DNA from: CAZJQD01 sp964548165 [NCBI: uncultured bacterium]
GTDB taxonomy: Bacteria; UBA8481
Reading direction: 5' to 3'
NCBI GenBank assembly: GCA_964548165.1
Contig: CAZJQD010000070.1
Span: 4,485-12,760 of the forward strand
Length of the DNA stretch: 8,276 nt
Shown here: in pieces, positions 1 through 6,716 of the stretch
Position numbering within the stretch: the stretch's first letter is position 1
Layout of the letters: each line of letters opens with the position of its first letter
Translations under genes and position numbers: made by a program
The notes under the pieces: model-generated
The model's input: only the letters and a program-made list of their open reading frames with translations
The model's database searches: none
What the model was told of the DNA's origin: nothing

Positions 1-30
1 GCGCGGCGCCTGGGGGCGCGGCGCCTGGGG
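1..30. repeat. Two exact tandem copies of a 15-bp unit (PGAAP-coding)
   Basis: Bases 1-15 and 16-30 are identical (GCGCGGCGCCTGGGG). The minus-strand unit CCCCAGGCGCCGCGC is a multiple of three and, in the frame of the partial exported protein, encodes a Pro-Gly-Ala-Ala-Pro pentapeptide. The array begins at the window edge, so its real copy number is unknown. It probably forms a flexible linker just after the signal peptide. Confidence 0.8.
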
Positions 31-121
31 ACGCTCCGCTTGAGCGCGTGTCGCTCGTGAGCGCGACCAGAACGAGGAGCAGGAGTCCGAGGCGAAGGAC
101 GCGTGGTCCACCGGCCGGCAC
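1..121 (-). CDS. N-terminus of a predicted exported protein (runs off left edge)
   Basis: Forty codons of a gene read leftwards from a GTG start at 121-119. The translation begins VPAGGPRV and continues with a hydrophobic core LRLGLLLLVLVALTS, then a Ser/Thr/Gly stretch and two copies of the pentapeptide PGAAP. Basic residues, a hydrophobic segment and a small-residue stretch form a Sec-type signal peptide. There is no cysteine at the possible cleavage region, so no lipoprotein box is visible. The start is chosen because GAGG lies 5 nt upstream, overlapping the stop codon of the primase-like gene; only 7 nt separate that stop from this GTG, so the two genes are probably cotranscribed. The mature domain lies outside the window and no function can be given. 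The other frames across this stretch lack a comparable signal peptide. Confidence is moderate because the fragment is short and GC-rich. Confidence 0.6.
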   Translation of the reverse strand, partial: MPAGGPRVLRLGLLLLVLVALTSDTRSSGASPGAAPPGAA

Positions 122-123
122 GT

Positions 124-130
124 CTCCCTC
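124..130 (-). promoter_or_regulatory. Ribosome binding site overlapping the upstream stop codon
   Basis: Read on the minus strand the segment is GAGGGAG, sharing its GA with the TGA stop of the primase-like gene (131-129). GAGG is 5 nt from the GTG at 121. This spacing decides the start of the left-edge gene and suggests translational coupling. Confidence 0.5.
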
Positions 131-1673
131 AGCCCTTGTACCACTCGCCCAGCAACAGCTCGGGCCATCGGCTCCATTCGTCCCGCGAGTATTTCGCGTC
201 GATGTCGATTTTCTTCATGGGGTCGCAGTAGACGGCCTTGGTGAGCGTCATCATGTCGTGGACGGAGAAGCCTTTCTCGGCGAGCTGGCGGTAGATCCAG
301 TTGAGGTGCTTGGGATCGAGGAAGCGCGGCTGGGCGTGCTGGATGTCGTGGAGGATCTGCGGGCACCGCCGCCAGATCATCTTGTAGTTCGACTGGAAGA
401 TCTCGGCGATCTTGTCCGCGTTCAGCGGGCGATCGCACTGGTCGTGCAGCTCGCGCTTGATCCTGCTGTTGTCGTACGATCGGATGATGTTCTCGATGCC
501 CTTCGACCCGTCGGGAACACGGCCCCCGGAGTGGATGAGGTGGAGCTTCACGGCGCCGAGGTCGCTACGCGTGGCGAGCATCCACGAGACATCGTTGTTG
601 AAATACTCGTGCCCGTTGCGGCTCCGGATGATGCGGACCTTGGGTGGCGTGCGCTGCTTGTTGTAGAGCGAGCCGACGCTCCCGAAGACGCCCATGTCGA
701 CCTGGCGGAGCATCGAGGTGATGTCGAGGATCACGGTCTCCTGCTCGTTGTCCGTGAAGTTGACCCACGGGGCCATCTTGGCCCGCGAGAGCGCGCGCCG
801 GATCTCGTCGACCATGTTGACGGCCAGGTACTGCTGGAGCTTCCACATGCCCTGGTAGGCGCGCTGGGCCAGGAGAGGCGAGGGCGCCATCTTCCGGCTC
901 CCCCAGCGGACCGTGACCATCTTGTCCATGGTCTCGGGCTTGATAGGGCCGCCGCGCGCCATCAGGTTCAGCATCGCGTAGTTCATGTGCCCGCGCCCGT
1001 CGTGGACGCCGGTGGCGGCGTAGAGCGGGACCTGCGAGACGAAGTGGTACCCTTTTCCGGTCAGGACCGCGATGTGCTCGAGGCCCCAATTCGTCAGGAC
1101 GGACTTGATCGTCTGGTAGACGGGTTCCAGCCACGCCAGGCTCGCCGGGGCCGACTCCACGTCGATGAGGAACATGGTGCGCTGGGGTTTCTGGGTGAGG
1201 TAGCCGCGGAGGATGCCGCGGAGCTCCTCGTCGTACTTTCCGAAGACGCGGTTGACCTCCCGGCCGATCGTGTCGTCGGGGTTGAATCCGTTCGCGTAGT
1301 ACTCGCGGAAAGCGGCGTCGAAGATGCCGTTGATGGCGACGTTGTTCTCGCGCACCAGTTGCATGACCAGCGAGAGTCGACCCTTGAAGTCGACGTAGTG
1401 CTGGGGCTTCTGGAGCATGCACTGGAAGAACTCGGCGGGAAACCCGATCTTGTGGTCGATGGCGCGCACCCGCACGCACGTCTCCTGGTCCGCGGACTCG
1501 AAGTTGCGCCCCTTGCGCGGGAGGAGGCGATGGAGCTCCGGCGAGACGATCGTCTGGTACTCGCTCTTGAGCGAGGCGTGGCGGTAGGCGCGAAGGTCCG
1601 GGATGTAGTCGGTGTCCGCGCCGTTGAACTGCGCGTCCGCCGAGAGGACGAAGTCATAACTGTTCCACTTCAT
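129..1673 (-). CDS. Divergent archaeo-eukaryotic primase (AEP/PrimPol)-like protein
   Basis: A 514-residue soluble protein. In the AEP superfamily the polymerase/primase core is built on an acidic hhDxD/E motif, a G-x-G-(Y/x)-H-like motif II, and a motif III acidic residue followed by an R...PGS/T-(L)-(N/H)-K segment. All have counterparts here in the right order: FLIDVES (D171, E173), TGKGYHF (G206-F211, H210), then ILDIT with D317, R323 and GSLYNKQRTPPKVRII (334-349). The last segment closely follows the 'GTLN-K...pp-V' signature of PrimPol proteins. The N-terminal ~165 residues and C-terminal ~115 residues match nothing I recognise; no zinc-finger or helicase motif (Walker A/B) is visible. 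The start is supported by GGAGG 6 nt upstream. Its composition (Lys, Asn, Phe, Tyr and Trp present) is protein-like, unlike the antisense frame. The gene is followed after 7 nt by an exported-protein gene. Family assignment is inference from motifs; replication, repair, plasmid or defence roles are all possible. Confidence 0.6.
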   Translation of the reverse strand: MKWNSYDFVLSADAQFNGADTDYIPDLRAYRHASLKSEYQTIVSPELHRLLPRKGRNFESADQETCVRVRAIDHKIGFPAEFFQCMLQKPQHYVDFKGRLSLVMQLVRENNVAINGIFDAAFREYYANGFNPDDTIGREVNRVFGKYDEELRGILRGYLTQKPQRTMFLIDVESAPASLAWLEPVYQTIKSVLTNWGLEHIAVLTGKGYHFVSQVPLYAATGVHDGRGHMNYAMLNLMARGGPIKPETMDKMVTVRWGSRKMAPSPLLAQRAYQGMWKLQQYLAVNMVDEIRRALSRAKMAPWVNFTDNEQETVILDITSMLRQVDMGVFGSVGSLYNKQRTPPKVRIIRSRNGHEYFNNDVSWMLATRSDLGAVKLHLIHSGGRVPDGSKGIENIIRSYDNSRIKRELHDQCDRPLNADKIAEIFQSNYKMIWRRCPQILHDIQHAQPRFLDPKHLNWIYRQLAEKGFSVHDMMTLTKAVYCDPMKKIDIDAKYSRDEWSRWPELLLGEWYKG

Positions 1674-1816
1674 GGAGAGCCTCCGTCGTCCGGCCGCGGC
1701 TGACCTCGCCGCCTCCCGGTCCGCGGATGCTAGCGGAGAGGGGGGGCGAACGGAACCACGGAATCGCAGGTTGGGCCCCCGCGTGAGGGTCGACGGCGCG
1801 GGGAGCAGGTGGCAGG
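1674..1816. promoter_or_regulatory. Divergent intergenic region
   Basis: These 143 bp separate the primase-like gene (leftwards) from the O-antigen ligase-like gene (rightwards), so promoters for both must lie here or inside the neighbouring starts. I find no convincing -35/-10 pair. GGGGGC (1742-1747) can pair with GCCCCC (1775-1780) across a 27-nt loop; the stem is short and of doubtful meaning. Confidence 0.4.
1680..1684 (-). promoter_or_regulatory. Shine-Dalgarno site of the primase-like gene
   Basis: CCTCC on the plus strand gives GGAGG on the minus strand, with 6 nt (CTCTCC) before the ATG at 1673. This is a strong and well-placed site. It supports both the strand and the start chosen for the primase-like gene over the longer antisense frame. 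Confidence 0.7.
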
Positions 1817-4366
1817 ATGGAGGCCATGGAGGACGTCCGGGAGGAATCGCCCGATGCGGTCGCGCCTGCCGCGAGCGTAACCGAAGTCCCCGTGCGAATC
1901 GGGCTCGCCGGTCGCTTCGCCGCGAACCATGGCAGCATCGTCCTGTTCCTCCTGGCGATCCAGTACGTGAGCGTCAACCTGGTCTTCACGACCTACACGC
2001 AGAACATCGTCATTCTCAAGGACATCCTGGCGCCGTTCTTCTCGCTCCTCGTCCTCGGTGTCTGGGTGGTCGGTGATCTCTGGACGACGGGTCGCTGGCA
2101 CCTGCCGATGAATGGAGTCGCGCGATCGATGGCCGTCGCCCTGATCGGATGGGCGATTCTCGTGCCGCTGAGCCCCGACGCGACGTCGGCGATCGACTTG
2201 TGGGGCCGCACGTTCGGCTACTTCGTCCAGGCCTGGGCCCTGATCCGATTCGCCGACACGGAGGGGAAACTTCTCCGCCTGGCGAAGGTCGTCGTCATCG
2301 TGAACGTGCTGATGGTTGCCTACGGACTTGGGCAACTTTACGGGTTCGATCTCCTCGTCTGGCTCACGCTCATCCCGGACTGGGGTTCGAAAGTGTATGT
2401 TTCCACGCACGGGAGCCCGAATTTCCTCTCTGGCGTTCTCATCTGCACGCTCCCGCTCTTCATGGGACTCTGGTTCGTGCGCCGAAGCCCGTTGGCGACG
2501 TGGGGCCTGCCGGTCCTCATCTTGCTGAATGTCTATGCCGTTGCGGCGACGATGAATCGGTTTGCATTTCTCACCGTATTGCTCACGACTCTCATGTTGC
2601 TGCTCTTCTGCCTCCGGTGGTCGTTCTCTCCGAGGCCCTGGCGAGGTCGTGCGCGGGTCGCCCTCCTGCTGATCCTCGTGGTGCTGACGATCGAGCTTGT
2701 CCGCGAGAAGTCGATGGCCGAGGAACACAAGGAGTGTGGCCACAGGTTCATCGCTGCGCAGGCATCCTGGTTCGATTCCGAGAGCAACCACGCGAACCGG
2801 GTTCGGCAGACGTTCTTCCAGATGGGACTGGATGGAGCTCTGCGCGCGCCTCTTTTCGGGCGTGGGCTTGGTTCCTTCAACTTCCTGATGCCGGAGACCC
2901 GACCCTCGTGGTATCACCGGACAGGCGTCAGCCACAACACTGATCACCCTCACAACGAGCATATCGAGTGGTTACACGATGGAGGCATCTTCGGGCTCGC
3001 GCTCTTCTGGCTGATCCTGGCCGCATACGCGACGGTGGGCCTGCGCGGCGCGGGTCTGCAGAAGGCGAGCTCCTGGTACCCGCTGGCGCTTCTTCCCCTG
3101 GTGGGACCCATCAACCAGTGGCTCCAGGCCTCGTTCGATGTCGAGACGCGCTGGACGGGAAATAATGCCACGCTCTGGTTCATGGTGGGGTGGGCTCTTG
3201 CCGCGGGGCAGGTGGCGCGGAGGGGAGCGTGGGAGTCGATGGCGCAGGCATCGCCCGTGCGGTATCCGGTGCGCGCCGCCGTGGCCGCGGGAATCCTGCT
3301 CACCATCACCCTGGCCTATGCCGCGCAGTCTTGGAGATACTGGCAGGCCGATCACCATCTTCGGAACACTATGGCCTACACGGACGGTGGCGCCGGGAGC
3401 GTCGATCTGGCCATCGAGGAGGCCGAGGCGGCGCGTGCGCTGAACCCGGCGTCGGTCTCCAATTACTACAAGCTCGCCTACAGCTACCTCGTGGCTGGGC
3501 GGCTCTCCGATGCCCTCGAGGCCTACCGCGACCTGCAGGCGTACGCGCCGAACTATGCGCAGATGCACATCAACCTCGCCTACGCGAACGACCAGGTTGG
3601 CAAGAAGGCCTCCGCGGCGTGGGAGCGCGACCGCGCGGCCGTGATCGAACACAACGTCCGCAATCATCGCGATGCGGCCCAATACTGGATGACCATGGGC
3701 TATATGACCCGGGCGCTGGCGCATCTGCGGATGTGCTTAACGGTCACGCGTGACCGCACCGAGGCCGGCTACTGGTACTGGTATGACCGCGACAACGTCC
3801 ATGCGGACCTGGCGAAGGTTCATGTAGCGATAGGGGATTCGGATGCCGCCCTGCGCGAATGTGAGGCCGGTCTCGCCCACAACCCGGAGAACCTCGCGCT
3901 CGCGATGGTTGCCGTTCAACTGATGGCCGACTCGCGCTACCAGGATGCGGTCTCGCAGATCCTTCACAAGTCCGCGCCGACGAGTCCCGCTATCGCCGTG
4001 GATGAGATGACGCGCGCGCTTCGCGAAAAGGATTATGAGCGCGCTCTTCAGCTGGCTGACCAGATTTCCGTCCCGCTGACTCTTCCCGTGGACACGGCTT
4101 CGATTGAGGTTGCGGTCTTCGGCAACGTCCTCCTGGCCGCCGTGCAGGAAATTTACGTGGCCAATTACGAGCGGGGGCGCTGCCTGGAGATCGCCGGCTG
4201 GGTGTATGCTGTCCAGGGTCGCTACGAGGATGCGGAGAGCCTCCTGACGCAGGCATTCCAGGCGACGCGCCATCCGCGCATGGCCGAGCGCCTGGGCCAG
4301 GTCAAATCACGCCTGCACGATACGGATCGAGCGAACAGTGGGTGGCGCCCGTTTCAGCGTCGGTGA
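1817..4366 (+). CDS. O-antigen ligase/polymerase-like membrane protein with TPR-like C-terminus
   Basis: An 849-residue protein. About twelve hydrophobic segments lie between residues 40 and 505 (roughly 40-57, 66-87, 102-119, 128-145, 152-178, 204-221, 226-247, 249-266, 280-296, 388-407, 452-466, 487-503). The large loop at 297-387 carries the Wzy_C/WaaL signature: R328/R330, APLFGRGLGSFNFLMP (344-359) and HPHNEHIEWLHDGGIFGL (377-394). Conserved Arg and His residues in this loop of WaaL-type enzymes act in transferring lipid-linked glycans on the periplasmic face. After the last membrane segment come TPR-like helical repeats (about 529-600, 660-695, 785-818), a known architecture for this family, which may bind partners. 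Plausible substrates are undecaprenyl-diphosphate-linked O-antigen or exopolysaccharide units; a Wzy polymerase or protein O-oligosaccharyltransferase cannot be excluded. The ATG at 1817 has GGGGAG about 11 nt upstream; an in-frame ATG at 1826 is an alternative. No glycosyltransferase genes adjoin it in the window, so it looks like an isolated gene. Confidence 0.82.
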   Translation: MEAMEDVREESPDAVAPAASVTEVPVRIGLAGRFAANHGSIVLFLLAIQYVSVNLVFTTYTQNIVILKDILAPFFSLLVLGVWVVGDLWTTGRWHLPMNGVARSMAVALIGWAILVPLSPDATSAIDLWGRTFGYFVQAWALIRFADTEGKLLRLAKVVVIVNVLMVAYGLGQLYGFDLLVWLTLIPDWGSKVYVSTHGSPNFLSGVLICTLPLFMGLWFVRRSPLATWGLPVLILLNVYAVAATMNRFAFLTVLLTTLMLLLFCLRWSFSPRPWRGRARVALLLILVVLTIELVREKSMAEEHKECGHRFIAAQASWFDSESNHANRVRQTFFQMGLDGALRAPLFGRGLGSFNFLMPETRPSWYHRTGVSHNTDHPHNEHIEWLHDGGIFGLALFWLILAAYATVGLRGAGLQKASSWYPLALLPLVGPINQWLQASFDVETRWTGNNATLWFMVGWALAAGQVARRGAWESMAQASPVRYPVRAAVAAGILLTITLAYAAQSWRYWQADHHLRNTMAYTDGGAGSVDLAIEEAEAARALNPASVSNYYKLAYSYLVAGRLSDALEAYRDLQAYAPNYAQMHINLAYANDQVGKKASAAWERDRAAVIEHNVRNHRDAAQYWMTMGYMTRALAHLRMCLTVTRDRTEAGYWYWYDRDNVHADLAKVHVAIGDSDAALRECEAGLAHNPENLALAMVAVQLMADSRYQDAVSQILHKSAPTSPAIAVDEMTRALREKDYERALQLADQISVPLTLPVDTASIEVAVFGNVLLAAVQEIYVANYERGRCLEIAGWVYAVQGRYEDAESLLTQAFQATRHPRMAERLGQVKSRLHDTDRANSGWRPFQRR

Positions 4367-4405
4367 AGCGGTAATCGCGCTCAGGCCGAGGGACGAGGCC
4401 GAGCC

Positions 4406-4448
4406 ATTCCGCGGAATCCACACCGATGCGGAATCTCGCCGATTCTGC
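4406..4448. terminator. Overlapping inverted repeats in the convergent gap
   Basis: The 94-bp gap between two converging genes contains a perfect 12-bp palindrome ATTCCGCGGAAT (4406-4417). It also contains an 8-bp stem GCGGAATC (4428-4435)/GATTCTGC (4441-4448) with a 5-nt loop TCGCC and one G-T pair. The motif GCGGAATC occurs twice directly (4411-4418 and 4428-4435), so ATTCCGC (4406-4412) can also pair with 4428-4434. There is no T-run on either side, so a classical intrinsic terminator is not shown. The position suits a bidirectional or U-tract-less terminator. Confidence 0.35.
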
Positions 4449-4460
4449 AAATGGACCGTG

Positions 4461-6716
4461 TCAGGGACGTGGCGAGAGGATCGCGTATCCAAGCGGAGCA
4501 AGGGAAAGCGCGTGCCGGGGAGTAGCCTGCTGAGGATCGACGGCTTGCTCGGCTCCGCATCCCAGGAGGATCGCGGCTGGCCCCGGGAGCGTCACGGTGC
4601 GGGGTCTATCGGAGAGGTTCAGGACGACGAGGAGTTCCTCGTCCGGGTGAGAACGCGTGAAAGCGAAGACGTGGGCGTTATCGAGATCGACTCTCTGCGC
4701 CGTGCCGCGGCGCAGCGCGACGTGGTCGCGGCGGAGGCGGATGAGTGCCTGGTGCGCGGCCCGGGTCGCCGTGTCCACGGTGTCCCAGGGAGGGAACTCG
4801 CGGTTCGTGTTCGAACCCATCGCGCCGTCCATGCCCAGTTCCTCGCCGTAATAGAGCAATGGCGCGCCGGGGATCGTCAGGAGAAAAGTCATCCCCAGGC
4901 GGGCGCGATCGCGCTTGCCGCCGGCCGCGGTCAGCAGGCGGTCGCGGTCGTGGTAGCTGAGAAACCGGAGGGGGAAACGCTGGGCGTCTCGCGGCGGCGC
5001 CTTCAACGCATCTTCGAGCGCAAAGAGGCTCTTGCGGCCCTCGATCACGGCAAAGACGTCGAGCGCGGCCCAGTCGTGATAGAGGTCGAAGCCGGGCTCG
5101 TCGAATTCCGGCAGTAGCAGAACTTCCGGCCGCCGCGCTCGTAGCGCCGCGCTCCACTCGATCCAGAAGGCATCGGGCACGCCGTGAGCGACGTCGCACC
5201 GCCACCCGTCGATGCCGCGACCGTCGTTCATCGCGAGCCAGTAGAGCCCGACGTCGATGGCGTAGCGCCTCACCATCGGCTCGTCGTAGTTCCAGCCCGG
5301 CATCGAGCTGCGCCCGTCGCCGAATCCCGTCCATGAGTCGCGTCCCTTCCATCGGTGCCAGCTCCGCCACGGCGATTCGGGATCGGCGTAGGCGGCCCGG
5401 AAGAGCGAGTGGTCGGCCGAAGAGTGGTTGAAGACGTAGTCGAGCATGACCTTGAGCCCGAGGCCGTGCGCGGCGTCCAGGAGGGCCGCGAAGTCGTCGG
5501 GGGTTCCCAGGTCGCGATCGATCGTGAAGTAGTCGGTGGTATGGTAGCCGTGCTGGGTGGGGGCCTCGAAGATGGGCAGGAGGTAGATCCAGTTCACTCC
5601 GAGATCGGCGATGCGCGGAAGTTCCTCGATGACTCCCCGCAGGTCGCCGATGCCGTCGCTGTCCGAGTCCCGGAAGCGCGGCACCATGATCTGGTAGATG
5701 ATGGCGTCCACGGCGCCGGGCGGCAGTCGGTAATACCCGGGGTAGGCGGCGGAGTCGGGATCGGTGGGGTAAGGAAGCCAGGGGGTATCCAAGGGCGACG
5801 GTCGTGGAGCGGATGAGGGGTCGCGGAGGATGCCCACGAACGCCGGCGTTGCCGTCTCGGCGGCCGCGCTCGATCGAGCGGCCCGCGCGGCATCGATCCG
5901 GAGGCCGTTGGCGCCCGGTCGCAGGCCGGAAGCAGTCACGGCGATGGTGCCGTTCTCGCTGACGGTCGTCGGAACCGGGTTGTTGTTCAGCCACGCGCGG
6001 GCCGTCCATCCGTCGGCGGACGCGTCTCCGCCTCGTGGTGGCACGAGGCGCGCGGACACCGTCACGCGATCCGCGGCGACCGTGATCGGTCGCGTCTCCG
6101 CCGCGACCCGCCACCGTTCTTCATCCTCGGGAAAGTAGAAGAAGCCCCGCGGATCGGCGGTTCGCGAGAGCGCCAGCCAGCGTCCATCCGCCGTGATGCC
6201 CAGGTCGGTCGGGGTCGCCGGGAGGTAGAAGATGCCCTGCCACTGCCGGCTCCCGGGATCCTTCCTCAGGGCATAGAGCCGGTCATTCCAGCGGCAGAAC
6301 TCGCCCGTGATCGCGACCTCGCGGTAACCGGCGTCCGGGATCGTGAACGCACAGCGCACAAGTCGTCGCGTGAAGTGAGCCGGGAGGTCGGCGGGGGCTT
6401 GGAACTGCAGGATGGAGTTCTCGCTGGCGCCGTCGACGCGGGTGTTTCGCGGATCGGGTCTCCAGCGATTTCCGTCGACGACGAACTTGTATTCGTAGCG
6501 TCCCGGCTCCAGGTCGATCGTCACGCTCCATCGCTCGCCCTCGCGCGCGAGCGGCGTGGCGGTGGGCGACCAGCGGTTGAACGAGCCGGCTATTGCGACC
6601 GAATTCGCGGTTCCGTCGTCGTGAATGAAGCTGACGGGAACGGCGCGCGCCGCGGTCGCCAGGAGCGCGAGGAGAAGGAGGACGTGGATGCGGCGAACGC
6701 TCACGTGCGTCTTCAC
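4461..6716 (-). CDS. Secreted multidomain GH13 alpha-amylase-family glycoside hydrolase
   Basis: A 751-residue exported enzyme that should act on alpha-glucans or related alpha-glucosides. The signal peptide is residues 1-25 (core VLLLLALLATAARA, likely cut after A25). Two E-set/glycogen-binding-like modules follow: about 28-107 (AGSFNRWSP, YEYKFVVDGNRW) and 118-205 (ITGEFCRWND). A beta-sandwich lies around 210-296, then the catalytic barrel at about 330-665 and a C-terminal beta domain to 751. GH13 regions are all present: I, DYVFNH (D426-H431); II, GWRCDVAH with nucleophile D508 and R506; III, LPEF with acid/base E537; IV, YHDRDR with H589 and D590. DSDSDGIGDLRG (350-361) resembles the early calcium-loop segment. 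Region IV has Tyr where most family members have Asn before HD. The GTG start at 6716 is preferred: it overlaps the upstream TGA as GTGA and gives a clean signal peptide; the longer frame from 6839 would bury it. Exact specificity (amylase, maltogenic, neopullulanase type) is undetermined. Confidence 0.85.
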   Translation of the reverse strand: MKTHVSVRRIHVLLLLALLATAARAVPVSFIHDDGTANSVAIAGSFNRWSPTATPLAREGERWSVTIDLEPGRYEYKFVVDGNRWRPDPRNTRVDGASENSILQFQAPADLPAHFTRRLVRCAFTIPDAGYREVAITGEFCRWNDRLYALRKDPGSRQWQGIFYLPATPTDLGITADGRWLALSRTADPRGFFYFPEDEERWRVAAETRPITVAADRVTVSARLVPPRGGDASADGWTARAWLNNNPVPTTVSENGTIAVTASGLRPGANGLRIDAARAARSSAAAETATPAFVGILRDPSSAPRPSPLDTPWLPYPTDPDSAAYPGYYRLPPGAVDAIIYQIMVPRFRDSDSDGIGDLRGVIEELPRIADLGVNWIYLLPIFEAPTQHGYHTTDYFTIDRDLGTPDDFAALLDAAHGLGLKVMLDYVFNHSSADHSLFRAAYADPESPWRSWHRWKGRDSWTGFGDGRSSMPGWNYDEPMVRRYAIDVGLYWLAMNDGRGIDGWRCDVAHGVPDAFWIEWSAALRARRPEVLLLPEFDEPGFDLYHDWAALDVFAVIEGRKSLFALEDALKAPPRDAQRFPLRFLSYHDRDRLLTAAGGKRDRARLGMTFLLTIPGAPLLYYGEELGMDGAMGSNTNREFPPWDTVDTATRAAHQALIRLRRDHVALRRGTAQRVDLDNAHVFAFTRSHPDEELLVVLNLSDRPRTVTLPGPAAILLGCGAEQAVDPQQATPRHALSLAPLGYAILSPRP
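6713..6716 (-). other. GTGA stop-start overlap (elp3-like / GH13)
   Basis: The plus-strand TCAC reads GTGA on the minus strand: GTG starts the GH13 gene and TGA ends the Elp3-like gene. Only a weak GAGG lies 13-16 nt upstream, so translational coupling by terminating ribosomes is the likeliest initiation route. This overlap decides the GH13 start. Confidence 0.65.

Noticed and set aside
48-1703. 551-codon open frame on the plus strand, longer than the primase-like gene it opposes
   Set aside because: Its product is almost all Val, Asp, Leu, Arg, Glu and Ala with hardly any Lys, Asn, Tyr or Trp, typical of antisense of a GC-rich gene. The minus-strand frame has recognisable motifs and a strong ribosome binding site.
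1674-1816. Possible sigma-70 promoters in the divergent gap
   Set aside because: No -35/-10 pair with acceptable spacing could be identified by eye in this very GC-rich stretch, so none is annotated.
1730-2962. 410-codon minus-strand frame opposite the membrane protein gene
   Set aside because: A highly charged Arg/Glu/Asp/His-rich translation expected from the antisense of hydrophobic codons; no domain is visible, and the plus frame has clear Wzy_C motifs.
5867-5880. 14-bp perfect palindrome CGCTCGATCGAGCG
   Set aside because: It lies within coding sequence for an Arg/Ala/Ser stretch of the GH13 beta-sandwich; GC-rich codons make such palindromes likely by chance, and no repeat of it was noticed.
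4678-6114. 478-codon minus-strand frame inside the GH13 gene
   Set aside because: An Arg/Pro/Ala-rich out-of-frame shadow; the GH13 catalytic regions are all in the other frame.
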